Positions 9,051 to 19,520 are shown, counted from the first letter of the stretch. The stretch is DNA of 50,794 bases from Beijerinckiaceae bacterium (GCA_903970475.1 CAJCIQ010000169.1:1-50794), one strand, 5' to 3'. Numbers and translations: made by a program. Notes: generated from the letters alone by a model not told the origin.

Positions 9051-9067
9051 AACCAAAAAATTTAAAG

Positions 9068-11494
9068 TTACTCAGATCTAAGGCTTTTCATAGGATTGGT
9101 CATAGCCGCCCTCAGCGCTTTGTACACAACGGTTAACCAGGCCACCAATAAAGTCCCGATGATAGACGCTATAAATACATTCCAACCTAGATTGGTCCTA
9201 TAGATATATCCCTGTAACCATTGATTCATGAAGTATCCTCCAACTGGCGCTGCAATCAGAAATGCCAGGGCGACCAGCAGGGTAAATTCTTTAGAGAACA
9301 GGTATACAATATTGAACACGGTTGCCCCCAATACCTTTCTTACGCCCACTTCCTTTTCCCTTTGTACCGCCATGAAGGACACGAGTCCATAAAGGCCAAG
9401 GCAGGAAATAATCAGGGCAATACAGGAGAAAATCTGGAAAAGCCGGGAGGTCAATCTTTCTGAACTATAATAGGTATCCATGTCTTTATCCAGGAATCCT
9501 GCATTATAGATAAAGTCAGGAAAGGTCTTTTCCCAGTCCTTTTGAACCCGCTTCATCGTCGTTTCCACTTGGGCGGGATTGAGCCTCACGGCAATGCTAC
9601 GGTAATAGGATTTGCGGGTGGACATGGCTATGGAAGACAATGGGCTCTGTAAAGATTGGCTATTGAAGTTCTTTACCACGCCTACAATGGGAAACTGTTT
9701 GTTACCCAATTGAATCGTTTTACCCAATATGGCTTGCGGATCCTTAAATCCTAACTTATGCAAAGTCAGTTCGTTTATGACAAATTCCTTGATCGTATCG
9801 CTGGGATAAGGCACACGCCCAGCCAGTAATGTGATGTGGAAGGTGCTGTAGTAGTTGCTATCGTTCATCCGGAAGCTCAGGTCAAAGTTTTCATGTTGGG
9901 GCCTGTTATCAAACTTGAAATCTCCTCCCCACACCCAACCGGAGGAAGGCGCGGAAGAACACAGAGAGGCGTTGATCACGCCTGGGTCCTGCAATAGGTT
10001 TTGCTTGAGGAAATCAAATTTTTCACGGCTGACAGAATCCTGGGGGAGATCAACCATAAGGATGGCGTTTTTATCAAATCCCAAAGACTGAGCCTGGAAA
10101 TAGTTCATTTGCTTTACGACCACCAAGGTGCCTATGACCAGCATCTGGGCTATGGCAAATTGGACAATCACCAGCCCCCTTCTCAAGGATAGACCACCGA
10201 CAGATTTGGGAGAGATCTTATTTTTAATGGCGTTCACCGGATTAAATCCGGATAATATCAAAGCGGGATAAAAGCCTGCCAATAGGGTGACGATCACTAC
10301 GATCCCCAATAAGAAACCCAAAATCGAAGGGTTGGCCAGGAAATTCAGGCTAAGGGGTTTTCCCAACTGGTCATTGAGGTAAAACCTCGTTCCCATTTCA
10401 GCCCAAATACAGGAAAGGAAAAGGGCGATCACGGTGATAAAAAACGTCTCTCCCAAAAATTGGCGTATCAACATGCTTTTACTGCTGCCTAAGACTTTCC
10501 TTACGCCGATCTCTTTGGAACGATTGACAGACTGAGCCGTTGCCAGGTTGACAAAATTCACGCAGGCAACGAACAGCAGAAACGCCCCAATGAGTCCCAG
10601 GGCCCATAGTTGTTTGATGCCTATGGTACCCGATTCGAAATCCGCATAGGGCGTCGTTACCCTATCGTCGAAGTGCATTTTTGCCAGGGGTTGAAATTCG
10701 ATGGAAGATTTCTCCAGGTTATCTTTATCATTGCCAAAATGCCGGTCGGCAAATCCGGGTATCTGGGCATTGGCATCCTTAATACCTACCCCAGGAGCTA
10801 ATAAAGCGTAAAGATTATAAGCACTACTGACGTTACCCCAATTCGTACTGTTTTTATCCGCATATGAGGCGTAGGATAAGGCTACCCGAATGGGTAGATC
10901 CGTATTATCCGGGTGGTCCTTCATGATGCCCACAATACGATAGGTCTGGGTATTGTCCATCCTCACCGACTTACCAATGGCCTGTCTCCATTCCTCCCCA
11001 AACCAAATCTGGGCAACGGACTGCTCTATGGCGATGGTATTGGGTTCCTTCAGGGAGAAGGGTGCGCCATAAATCCAGGGGAAGTCAAAAATGTCAAACA
11101 ACCCCGGTTCGACGTAAAATATGCCCTTGTCCTGTTTGAATTTCCTGGTTCCTTCCGTGCCTGTCCCGGCCAGGTTAAACTGAGCGCCGTAGACCGCCCT
11201 GGAAGCGGCTACTTTGGAGAATTGAGTAAACTCATTGCGGAGGGTTCCCGTCAGGACAATAGGCACACCCTGGGAGTAACCCGTCCCATCCGTCCCTCCT
11301 GTATATACAGATATGACCCGATAAATCCTGTCCCGGTTCCTATGGAACTTGTCGAAACTGGTCTCGAACCGGATGACCAGAAACAAAACCAAAGCAGACG
11401 CAATACCCACAGAGAGGCCCAATACATTCAGGAAAGTAAAGGTGCGCCTGCGCCAAAGTGCGCTGAATGCTACCTGTATATAGTTTTTGAACAT
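9068..11494 (-). CDS. FtsX/MacB-type ABC permease (fourth permease)
   Basis: A protein of 808 residues with the double-permease layout of Bacteroidota. An N-terminal helix (TFLNVLGLSVGIASALVLFLVI) leads into a large periplasmic MacB-like domain, then three helices with GVRKVLGSSKSM between the first two. A central helix follows (GLVIVQFAIAQMLVIGTLVVV), then a second periplasmic domain and three last helices with EVGVRKVLGAT. It is effectively two half-permeases fused. The open frame continues upstream by 55 codons into the previous gene, but the family start is MFKNYIQVAFSAL at 11494, 11 bases after that gene's stop codon, so I use it. It is closely similar to the third and second permeases, which suggests tandem duplication. 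Confidence 0.9.
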   Translation of the reverse strand: MFKNYIQVAFSALWRRRTFTFLNVLGLSVGIASALVLFLVIRFETSFDKFHRNRDRIYRVISVYTGGTDGTGYSQGVPIVLTGTLRNEFTQFSKVAASRAVYGAQFNLAGTGTEGTRKFKQDKGIFYVEPGLFDIFDFPWIYGAPFSLKEPNTIAIEQSVAQIWFGEEWRQAIGKSVRMDNTQTYRIVGIMKDHPDNTDLPIRVALSYASYADKNSTNWGNVSSAYNLYALLAPGVGIKDANAQIPGFADRHFGNDKDNLEKSSIEFQPLAKMHFDDRVTTPYADFESGTIGIKQLWALGLIGAFLLFVACVNFVNLATAQSVNRSKEIGVRKVLGSSKSMLIRQFLGETFFITVIALFLSCIWAEMGTRFYLNDQLGKPLSLNFLANPSILGFLLGIVVIVTLLAGFYPALILSGFNPVNAIKNKISPKSVGGLSLRRGLVIVQFAIAQMLVIGTLVVVKQMNYFQAQSLGFDKNAILMVDLPQDSVSREKFDFLKQNLLQDPGVINASLCSSAPSSGWVWGGDFKFDNRPQHENFDLSFRMNDSNYYSTFHITLLAGRVPYPSDTIKEFVINELTLHKLGFKDPQAILGKTIQLGNKQFPIVGVVKNFNSQSLQSPLSSIAMSTRKSYYRSIAVRLNPAQVETTMKRVQKDWEKTFPDFIYNAGFLDKDMDTYYSSERLTSRLFQIFSCIALIISCLGLYGLVSFMAVQREKEVGVRKVLGATVFNIVYLFSKEFTLLVALAFLIAAPVGGYFMNQWLQGYIYRTNLGWNVFIASIIGTLLVAWLTVVYKALRAAMTNPMKSLRSE

Positions 11495-11505
11495 GAGCTG
11501 GACGT

Positions 11506-13953
11506 TTATTCGTATTTCAATGCTTTTATCGGATTGGACAGGGCGGCTCTCAGGGCTTTGTAGCTCACCGTAATCCAGGCGATCACTACAGACATTACAA
11601 TGGAGATCAAAAAGACATCCCATCCAATGTGGATCCGGTAATAAAACCCATCTAACCACAGTTTCATGAAATAATATCCCAAGGGAGCCGCAACGAGGAA
11701 AGCAACACCAACCAACAGGGTAAATTCCTTAGAGAACATATAAATGATGTTCCCTACCGATGCGCCTAATACCTTGCGTATGCCCACTTCCTTGAATTTT
11801 TGCACCGCCATAAAGGAAACCAATCCATAAAGACCCAGGCAGGATATGAAGATGGCCAGGAAAGCAAAAATCTGGAACAGCTTCTGGGCTCTTGTTTCTG
11901 CCTGGTAATTGTCCATGAGCATTTTATCGTAAAAAGTAGGATCAGGAACATGGTTAGGAAATACTTCATTATACACGGCGGCCATTTTAGGCATCAAGGA
12001 TGCCAGGTTGTTCGGGTCATAGCGTACCGCCAGGAAATTAAAGCCCTTGCTGGAGGAAGCAGAAACCATGACTGGCGTGATACCTACCGTTCCATTGAGG
12101 GGTTTGTTGTTAAAATCCTTCATCACCCCGACAATAGTACAACGGAAACCATGTCTGCTGAAGCGCAAGGTTCTGCCCAATATTTCCTGATCGGAATGCA
12201 GGCCCAGGCGCTTTACCGTGGTTTCGTTGACCATCAGTTCCCCTATGCTATCCGAGGGATAAGGTTGACGACCTGCGGCCATTTGCATATGAAAGACTTT
12301 GAGGTAATCGCTGTCCTGAAAGCGCATGGTGATCTGATAGCCTTCCGTCTCTGTATGCGTATCGAAGATAAAGCCGGTATTCCAAGCATCCTGGGTGGAT
12401 GGAGGATTGTCACAGAGTGTGGAGGCCACTACGCCTGGCAGTTGATTCATTTTAGCCTTGAGTATGGGAAGGCTTTTTTGGCTGTTGGAATCCAGGGGGA
12501 CATCATACATGAGTATGGTCTTTCTTTCAAATCCCATAGGGCGGTTGCGGAAATAACTCATTTGTTCAATGACCACCAAGGTCCCGATGATGAGTAATTG
12601 GGCGATGACAAACTGGGTGACCACTAAGCCCCTTCTCAGGGAAATCCCTTTGGTGGATTTTGCCGCTATCTTACTTCTAAAGGCGGTCACAGGATCAAAG
12701 CCTGACAAGACCATCCCCGGATAGAAACCTGCCAGGAAGGTTACGATCACGCCCAGCCCAATTAAGAAAAGTGCGGTCCAGGGTGTTTCCAGCAAATGCA
12801 GGCTGAACGTCCTTTCCATAAGCGTACCTATAGAAGGCAAGGTCAGTTCGGCAATGATGCAAGCCAGTACCAGGGAAATAAAAGTGATCAGGGCTGTTTC
12901 CTGCATAAATTGTCCCAATAACTGAGGGCGGTTACTTCCCAACACTTTCCTTACCCCGATTTCTTTGGCCCTATTGACAGATTGAGCGGTAGACAAATTA
13001 ATGAAGTTGATACAAGCCACCAAGACCAGGAATATGCCAATCAAGGTCATTGCCCATACCTCCTTTGAAGAAAGACTGGGATCACCGTAGCGGGTATATT
13101 GTTCATCAAAGTGCTGCCCGTTAAACGGCACGAATACATTGGATTGATAGGCCGACCCATTCCTGTTCACATCTACATACGTCGCCTTATTGAAGACGGC
13201 CAATTCTCCGGTCAAATCGGCGATTTTAACACCGGGTTTGAGTAATACAAAACATTGGGAAGAGCTACTCACGGAACCCCAGTTGGAATTGTTGGAGAAA
13301 TCCGATTTGTTTTGTTCCCTGAACGTCTCATAAGACATAGCTACATTGACCACTAAATCCGTATTGGTGGGTGGGTCCTGAAGAATCCCCTTTATCTGCA
13401 TGGGGGTACGATGGTCGGAGACCAATATCATTTTATCCATGGCGGACTTCCAATCGCCAAACCATTTTGTGGCAAACTTTTGGGAAATGGCTATGGTATT
13501 GGGGTTTTTCAAACTGGAGGGGTCGCCCTGAATCCAGGGGAAATTGAACAATTCAAAGAAGGCGGGCTCCAGAAAAAAGATCCCTTCCTTTTCCTTGAAT
13601 TTTTTTTCGGTTGCCCCACTTGATTCCGGGATAGCAAACTGGTCCTCGTCTTCCAGGTAGGTGGGTGTAACCTTATCCAGTTGGGGAAAATCCTTTCGAA
13701 AAGCATCTGCCGCCAAAAGGGAACAGGCGCCGTCTTTGAGTTCTGAGCCATCTTTATATTTCAGATAGGTCCCTATTTTATAGATCCTGTCTTTAAGCGG
13801 ATGGAAAGTGTCATAGCTGAACTCCTGACGTATGATCATGAAGATCATCAGGGCGGAGGCAATGCCCACCGCTAATCCTAAAATGTTCAGGAAAGCAAAT
13901 CCTCTTTTTCTCCAAAGGGATCTGAGGGCAATCTTGAGGTTATTGGTTAACAT
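11506..13953 (-). CDS. FtsX/MacB-type ABC permease (third permease)
   Basis: A protein of 815 residues. It starts MLTNNLKIALRSLWRKRGFAF, the amphipathic N-terminal stretch usual for this family, followed by the first helix (FLNILGLAVGIASALMIFMII). A periplasmic domain (about 45-280) precedes a three-helix block with EIGVRKVLGSN, a middle helix (RGLVVTQFVIAQLLIIGTLVVI) and a second periplasmic domain. The terminal three helices carry EVGIRKVLGAS; the C-terminus is NPIKALKYE, matching the paralogues. Only 15 bases separate it from the upstream permease, so co-transcription is clear. The transported substrate is unknown. Relatives are called lipoprotein or antimicrobial-peptide transporters by homology only. 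Confidence 0.9.
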   Translation of the reverse strand: MLTNNLKIALRSLWRKRGFAFLNILGLAVGIASALMIFMIIRQEFSYDTFHPLKDRIYKIGTYLKYKDGSELKDGACSLLAADAFRKDFPQLDKVTPTYLEDEDQFAIPESSGATEKKFKEKEGIFFLEPAFFELFNFPWIQGDPSSLKNPNTIAISQKFATKWFGDWKSAMDKMILVSDHRTPMQIKGILQDPPTNTDLVVNVAMSYETFREQNKSDFSNNSNWGSVSSSSQCFVLLKPGVKIADLTGELAVFNKATYVDVNRNGSAYQSNVFVPFNGQHFDEQYTRYGDPSLSSKEVWAMTLIGIFLVLVACINFINLSTAQSVNRAKEIGVRKVLGSNRPQLLGQFMQETALITFISLVLACIIAELTLPSIGTLMERTFSLHLLETPWTALFLIGLGVIVTFLAGFYPGMVLSGFDPVTAFRSKIAAKSTKGISLRRGLVVTQFVIAQLLIIGTLVVIEQMSYFRNRPMGFERKTILMYDVPLDSNSQKSLPILKAKMNQLPGVVASTLCDNPPSTQDAWNTGFIFDTHTETEGYQITMRFQDSDYLKVFHMQMAAGRQPYPSDSIGELMVNETTVKRLGLHSDQEILGRTLRFSRHGFRCTIVGVMKDFNNKPLNGTVGITPVMVSASSSKGFNFLAVRYDPNNLASLMPKMAAVYNEVFPNHVPDPTFYDKMLMDNYQAETRAQKLFQIFAFLAIFISCLGLYGLVSFMAVQKFKEVGIRKVLGASVGNIIYMFSKEFTLLVGVAFLVAAPLGYYFMKLWLDGFYYRIHIGWDVFLISIVMSVVIAWITVSYKALRAALSNPIKALKYE

Positions 13954-13968
13954 GGCTAATTATGGGGG

Positions 13969-16434
13969 TTATTCGTATTTCAATGATTTTATGGGATTGG
14001 CCAGGGCGGCTTTTACCGCCCTATAGGCTATGGTGATCCAGGCTATGAGTACGGAGCTGCTAAGGGCTGCTAAAAAGATGAACCAACCCATATCCACATG
14101 GTAATAAAACGTATTTAACCAGTGGTCCATGGCCAGGTACCCCAGGGGTGCGGCTATGAGGAAGGAGAGGGACACCAGCATAGTAAACTCCCTGGAAAAC
14201 ATCAGTACGATACTTTGTACCGAAGCCCCGAGTACTTTTCTGATACCAACCTCCTTGGTTTTACGGGCCGCCATGAAGGAGACCAGTCCATACAAACCCA
14301 GACAGGAAATGAGGATGGCCATGATGGCGAATATTTTGAAAAGAGAGGAAGACTGGGCTTCCGTATGGTAAAAGCCATTCAACCTGTCCGCATAAAATTG
14401 AGGGTCATAGGGCGTTTCGGGATAATCCTGGGTGTATACACTTCCCACTTCCCTTATGATGTCCTGGGTTTTATCGGGTTGGATGCGCATGGCCAACTGG
14501 TAATAATTCGAAGCATCCGAGAGGATGAACATGGGCTGGATTTTATCCCTCAGCGTGGTATTGTTAAAATCATGGAATACGCCAACGATGGGAAGATCCC
14601 TAAATTTGAGGTAAGCCAGCTTGATGTTTTTCCCCAGAATATCATTGGGATCTTTAAATCCCAGTTTATGTACCGCTGTTTCGTTAAGTAAAATTTCCTT
14701 GGAAGAGTCGGAGGCAAAAGGAAGCCTTCCGGCAGCCAACTCAATTTTATATGTGGAGAGGTAAGCCGTATCTGCATAATGGGTCATCAATTCAAACGGT
14801 TCTTCCTGGGGGCGGCCATCAAAACCAAATCCACAGGTAGACATGTCTGCGGTAGAAGGGGGTTCATTACATAGGGCGGCAGAAGATACCCCGGGAATTT
14901 GCTTTACTCGTTGTAAGAGCCAGTTCATTTTAGTGGCACTGACCTGCGCGTTACTGATACCGGGCAAATACACCATCAGGATATTCTCTTTCTGAAATCC
15001 GAGGGGCCGGGTCTGGAAGAAGTGCATTTGTTTGACGATGACCAGGGTCCCTATGATCAACACCTGGGCAATGGCAAACTGAGCCACCACCAGGGCTCTG
15101 CGTAAAAAGACGCTGCTACCCGCAGGGGCGTTTATTTTGCCTTTCAGCACGGAGGCCGGATTATATCCACTCAGGACCAATCCAGGATAGAGGCCGGATA
15201 AAAAGATGACGGTTACGGCCGTGATACCCAGGAAAGCAAAAGTAGACGGGGCCGCAAAGGTCGAAAAGGGGATTTGCTTTCCCAGCAATTGGTTCAGGGC
15301 GGAAAAGCTCAGTTCCGCTAGTATGCAGCCTACAAATAGCGCCACACAAACCAGGAGTGCCGTCTCGCTCATAAACCGGACGACCAATTGGGATTTGCTG
15401 GAGCCCAGCACTTTTCTTACCCCAACCTCTTTTGCCTTATTCAGGGACTGGGCGGTAGCCAGGTTAATAAAATTGATGCACGCCAGCAACAGCAGGAAGG
15501 CGCCAATTAATCCCAGGGACCATAATTCTGTATAAGACCAACCGTCTCCTCCATAATGAGAATAATGCTGGTCAAAGTGCATTTGGCTCAACGCCTGAAA
15601 TGAGCAGGAATCCTGCGTATCCGAATGGGGAGCCAGGGGCGTAAAATGCCGGTCAATGAAGCCTGGTAATAGCTGATTCATCCCGGCTATGCTGCTGTTT
15701 TCTTTTAATAGGAAAAAACACTGGCAACCGCTGCTAAAATTATCCCAGTTCTTTGGATCGCTGAAGTCCCCGGGCCTTTCCTTGCGGATATTATCGTAGG
15801 GCAATAAAACGTCCATCTTCATATCCGTATTGGATGGGAAGTTTTCCAATATCCCTGTGATCCGCATTGGCCTGTGCACATCCCCTTCTTGTACCACTTT
15901 TCCCAGGGCAGCTGTCCAATTTCCAAACCAGGTCTCGGCGATCCTTCGGGTAATCACTATCGAAGAGGGCTCTTTCAAGGCCGTGTTGGGATCTCCAGCC
16001 AGCCAGGTAAAATCGAAAATGTGGAAAAGCTGGGGTTCTACATAATAGACCTCCTGGGTCCGGAATTTTTTATCGGAAGCGCTGTTACTGCCTTCCCGGG
16101 AGCCGAATTGTGACTCCACCAGAAAAGATTTCCAGGACTTGTAGGTGGATGCCACCTGCGCTGTTTGGGGAAACTCATTCCGTAAGGCATCGCCCAAAGG
16201 AATAGGCGCGCAACCATCCCAATCCTTGAGGCCATTCCGGTAAGTTTCTGAGGACACTACCCTGTAGATCCTGTCCTTTTTAGGCCAGAATTGGTCTATG
16301 CTGAGCTCATTGCGGATCAACAGGAAGATCAGCAAGGCCGATCCTATTCCCACACCCAAACCAATAACGTTGAGGATAGAAAACTCCTTTTGCTTCCAGA
16401 TGGACCTAAGGGATATGGTGATTCCTTTTTTCAT
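13969..16434 (-). CDS. FtsX/MacB-type ABC permease (second permease)
   Basis: A protein of 821 residues from ATG 16434. The upstream gene's stop TAA is at 16438-16436 and the ATG follows after one base, suggesting translational coupling. A longer frame reaching 16476 overlaps the upstream gene and lacks family similarity, so it was not used. The layout is as in the third and fourth permeases: helix one (SILNVIGLGVGIGSALLIFLLI), periplasmic domain, three helices with EVGVRKVLGSSKSQ, middle helix (RALVVAQFAIAQVLIIGTLVIV), second periplasmic domain, three helices with EVGIRKVLGAS. It ends NPIKSLKYE. It forms a closely related trio with the next two genes downstream. Confidence 0.9.
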   Translation of the reverse strand: MKKGITISLRSIWKQKEFSILNVIGLGVGIGSALLIFLLIRNELSIDQFWPKKDRIYRVVSSETYRNGLKDWDGCAPIPLGDALRNEFPQTAQVASTYKSWKSFLVESQFGSREGSNSASDKKFRTQEVYYVEPQLFHIFDFTWLAGDPNTALKEPSSIVITRRIAETWFGNWTAALGKVVQEGDVHRPMRITGILENFPSNTDMKMDVLLPYDNIRKERPGDFSDPKNWDNFSSGCQCFFLLKENSSIAGMNQLLPGFIDRHFTPLAPHSDTQDSCSFQALSQMHFDQHYSHYGGDGWSYTELWSLGLIGAFLLLLACINFINLATAQSLNKAKEVGVRKVLGSSKSQLVVRFMSETALLVCVALFVGCILAELSFSALNQLLGKQIPFSTFAAPSTFAFLGITAVTVIFLSGLYPGLVLSGYNPASVLKGKINAPAGSSVFLRRALVVAQFAIAQVLIIGTLVIVKQMHFFQTRPLGFQKENILMVYLPGISNAQVSATKMNWLLQRVKQIPGVSSAALCNEPPSTADMSTCGFGFDGRPQEEPFELMTHYADTAYLSTYKIELAAGRLPFASDSSKEILLNETAVHKLGFKDPNDILGKNIKLAYLKFRDLPIVGVFHDFNNTTLRDKIQPMFILSDASNYYQLAMRIQPDKTQDIIREVGSVYTQDYPETPYDPQFYADRLNGFYHTEAQSSSLFKIFAIMAILISCLGLYGLVSFMAARKTKEVGIRKVLGASVQSIVLMFSREFTMLVSLSFLIAAPLGYLAMDHWLNTFYYHVDMGWFIFLAALSSSVLIAWITIAYRAVKAALANPIKSLKYE

Positions 16435-16435
16435 G

Positions 16436-18787
16436 TTATTCGTGTTTGAGGGCCTTAACCGGATTGGCCACGGCAACCGTCCTGGCCTGAATGCTTACGG
16501 TAATGACGGTACATAATAAAGTAATCACCATGGTACCTGCAAAAGCCAACCAGGGAATAGATACCTGAAAGGCAAATCCTTGTAGCCACTGCTTGCCTAG
16601 AACATATAATATGGGAAGGGCTATGGCATTGGCGATAATCACCAGGGTTACAAACTCTTTATTGAGCATTTGTATTATCTGGAACACAGAGGCGCCCAGT
16701 ACTTTTCGTACGCCGATTTCTTTGGTGCGATGAGCGGCCATGAAGGCGGCCAGTACAAAAATGCCTAACAGCGCAATGAATAAGGTAAGGCCAGCGAATA
16801 CCAGGAAAACGGTATCCATTTGCTGATATTTATTGAACATCTTGTCAAATTGTTCATCCAGAAAATGGTATTCCATGGGAAAGTTTGGCTCTACCCGGGA
16901 CCAGATGGATTTCAATCCCACCAAGGTCTGGTCCAGGTTTCGCGTATCTACTTTCATGATCACATTTGTCACATAATTGGTTCGGTCCCCTTGTATCCAA
17001 TAAACCGTAGCCTCAGGCCTGGTTTCAAAGCCTTTTTGGGTCATGTCACTGATAACCCCTACTATAGGACGGTCTTCAATCCAAGGTTTATCCAATAAAT
17101 CCTGCAATTGAAAGCGCTTTTCAGCAGTCTCATTGACAATAATGGCGCTGGAGTCGGTGCTGAAATTTTCATTATAAGAACGCCCTTTAATAAAATGCGC
17201 GCCCATGATTTCGAAGTAATCGTAGTCTATAGTGACCACATTAATATCATCTAGGAATTTACCTTGGTAATTCCTTCCAATAGATTGTATCAGCTTATCC
17301 CCTGGGAGATAATTGACCCTGCTAACCAGCTTTACACCTGGCACATTCAGCATTTGCCGTTTGATGTCCGGGAAACGTTCTATATCCTTTTTTTCATGGA
17401 TGGGGAGGATCAGGACCTGATCCTTATTAAATCCCGGATCCATATGTTTCAGATGGTTTACCTGTTTATGGATGATGAATAATCCCCCCACGGCAATGGT
17501 TGCCAGTGTGAATTGAAGGATCAACAACCCCTTTCTCATCAGGCCCCCTTTATACATAGCGCTCAGATTGCCCTTGAGCACTAAAACAGGATTGTGGCCC
17601 GAGGTCCAGTAGGCTACATAACCACCGGAAACCAAGACCACTATTAACAAAGTAACACACATGACCAGCGCCAACCTCGTCCATTCAGGGTTGTGGAGCA
17701 AGGAAAGGTTCAGGCCCAGCAGATGATTCATGGAGGGAAGAACCAATTCGGCCCAGACGGCCCCTAGGATTAGGGCAATGAAGACCTGTATGGAAGCCTC
17801 CAGAATACTGTACAGCACGATATTCCAGCGGAAGGCCCCCAATACTTTTCTAACCCCCGTCTCCCGGGCTCTTCTGATCGAACGTATAATATTGAAATTG
17901 GTGAAGTTGATCGCAGCTATGGCCAATAATAATGCGGCAACAATGGACAAGACCTGTAGAATATGGATGTTCCCATGTTGGGCGAAATCATATTTAATAT
18001 CGGCGTCGAAATACATATCCCTGAGCGGTACCAAGTGGATACTGGCCTGATTGGAGCTATCTGAATTGACAGGAAGTCCATCCAGAATTTTGTCCATCTT
18101 CTTTTCGATGATTTTAGGATTGGATCCCGGCCTGAGCAACACATAGGTATAAAAATTACCATTACCCCATCCATGAGATTCGCCCGTCATCCGCTGGAAA
18201 GCATCCGCTTCAATATGGCTGGGCTTGGCAGGCGGAAGGAAGACCCCCGTAATGGTCATGGGAGCCGATCCCTGCATCGTCAACACCTTTCCCAAGGCAG
18301 GCTGTTCTCCAAATAATTTATGTTCGAGTTCCTCACTGATGACTATGGATGAAGGCCCATTAAGGGCTGTTCCCGGGCTGCCTTCCTTAAAGGTGTAGGG
18401 AAAAACATTGAAAAACGTAGAATCCACCCCCTGGTTATGCTCGGCGTAAAGGTTGGTTTCCTTATAAGTAAGCAGTCTTTTACCCATGTTCCAAACATAG
18501 AAGCGCGCATAGTCTTCCAGTTCAGGAATTCCTGCTTTGAACGGAGGAGACATTTCTGCCATGGTCGCTCCATAGTCCCCATCCTTAAGCCCGGACCAAT
18601 CTATAGTTACTCTATAAACCCGGTCTATTTTAGGGTTCCAGGTATCGTAGCTCCTTTCATGCAGTACATACAGCAGAATCAGTATGGTTCCCGCAATACC
18701 TATGGATAAACCAAAGATGTTGATAAAGGACAAGCCTTTGTTCCTCCATAGATTCCGAAAGGCGATTTTAAGGTTGATTTTCAGCAT
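16436..18787 (-). CDS. FtsX/MacB-type ABC permease (first permease)
   Basis: A protein of 783 residues, the promoter-proximal permease. It has the same double-FtsX layout: N-terminal helix (FINIFGLSIGIAGTILILLYVL), periplasmic domain to about 280, helices around 285-400 with ETGVRKVLGAF, a middle helix (LLILQFTLATIAVGGLFII), a second periplasmic domain, and three final helices with EIGVRKVLGAS. It is more divergent from the second to fourth permeases than these are from each other, notably shorter in the first periplasmic domain. It lies 12 bases downstream of the ATPase, the most likely direct partner. Confidence 0.9.
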   Translation of the reverse strand: MLKINLKIAFRNLWRNKGLSFINIFGLSIGIAGTILILLYVLHERSYDTWNPKIDRVYRVTIDWSGLKDGDYGATMAEMSPPFKAGIPELEDYARFYVWNMGKRLLTYKETNLYAEHNQGVDSTFFNVFPYTFKEGSPGTALNGPSSIVISEELEHKLFGEQPALGKVLTMQGSAPMTITGVFLPPAKPSHIEADAFQRMTGESHGWGNGNFYTYVLLRPGSNPKIIEKKMDKILDGLPVNSDSSNQASIHLVPLRDMYFDADIKYDFAQHGNIHILQVLSIVAALLLAIAAINFTNFNIIRSIRRARETGVRKVLGAFRWNIVLYSILEASIQVFIALILGAVWAELVLPSMNHLLGLNLSLLHNPEWTRLALVMCVTLLIVVLVSGGYVAYWTSGHNPVLVLKGNLSAMYKGGLMRKGLLILQFTLATIAVGGLFIIHKQVNHLKHMDPGFNKDQVLILPIHEKKDIERFPDIKRQMLNVPGVKLVSRVNYLPGDKLIQSIGRNYQGKFLDDINVVTIDYDYFEIMGAHFIKGRSYNENFSTDSSAIIVNETAEKRFQLQDLLDKPWIEDRPIVGVISDMTQKGFETRPEATVYWIQGDRTNYVTNVIMKVDTRNLDQTLVGLKSIWSRVEPNFPMEYHFLDEQFDKMFNKYQQMDTVFLVFAGLTLFIALLGIFVLAAFMAAHRTKEIGVRKVLGASVFQIIQMLNKEFVTLVIIANAIALPILYVLGKQWLQGFAFQVSIPWLAFAGTMVITLLCTVITVSIQARTVAVANPVKALKHE

Positions 18788-18799
18788 GGGGTTGTAGGC

Positions 18800-19498
18800 T
18801 TAAATAAGTTCAGCAGCTTTTTCCTTTTGTAGTTTTTCTGTAACGATCATTCCGTCTTTCATATATACGACCCTGGAGCTGAAGCTGGCATCGTGTGCAG
18901 AGTGGGTAACCATGATGATGGTTGTTCCCTGTTCGTTCAACTCACACAGGATATCCATTACCTCGTTGCCATTGGTGCTGTCCAGGTTTCCCGTGGGCTC
19001 GTCTGCCAGGATCAGGGCTGGTTTGTTGATCAGGGCCCGACCGACTGCTACGCGCTGTTGCTGTCCACCAGATAACTGTTGGGGAAAGTGTGCACTGCGT
19101 TTCGATAAGTTCATCCGCTCCAGCATATTGTTTACCCTTTCTTTTCGTTCTTGGGCGCCTACCCCTGCATAGATCAAGGGCAATTCTACATTTTCATATA
19201 CCGTGAGTTCATCTATCAGATTGAAGCTTTGGAATACAAATCCAATATGCGCTTTTCTGAAGGCGGATTTATCTTTTTCCCCTAGGTGCAGTAATTCCTT
19301 TTCATTAAATGTAAAGCTTCCTTCCTCCGCCGTATCCAATAATCCCAACACATTGAGCAGGGTGCTTTTTCCACAACCGGAAGGACCCATTATACTTACA
19401 AACTCACCCGGTTTAACGTCGAAGGTTACGTTATGAAGGGCCGTTGTTTCCACCTCTTCGGTTCGGTAGTATTTGGTCAAATTCCGGATAGATATCAT
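18800..19498 (-). CDS. ABC transporter ATP-binding protein (LolD/MacB type), first ATPase of the array
   Basis: A protein of 232 residues, the first gene of the permease operon. It has Walker A GPSGCGKS (38-45), Q-loop VFQSFNLIDELT, signature LSGGQQQRVAVGRAL, Walker [13 protein letters not shown] and the switch histidine in VTHSAHD. All catalytic elements are intact. The close spacing to the first permease (12 bases) and the single promoter region upstream make it the main ATPase for several permeases. Regulation probably runs through the divergent sigma-54 activator via the inverted repeat and the -24/-12-like element upstream. Confidence 0.92.
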   Translation of the reverse strand: MISIRNLTKYYRTEEVETTALHNVTFDVKPGEFVSIMGPSGCGKSTLLNVLGLLDTAEEGSFTFNEKELLHLGEKDKSAFRKAHIGFVFQSFNLIDELTVYENVELPLIYAGVGAQERKERVNNMLERMNLSKRSAHFPQQLSGGQQQRVAVGRALINKPALILADEPTGNLDSTNGNEVMDILCELNEQGTTIIMVTHSAHDASFSSRVVYMKDGMIVTEKLQKEKAAELI

Positions 19499-19520
19499 AA
19501 AGGAGGTTTATTTATATAGA

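Noticed and set aside
11495..11659. 55-codon N-terminal extension of the fourth permease
   Set aside because: It overlaps the previous permease and lacks similarity to the family; the internal ATG at 11494 gives the normal N-terminus.
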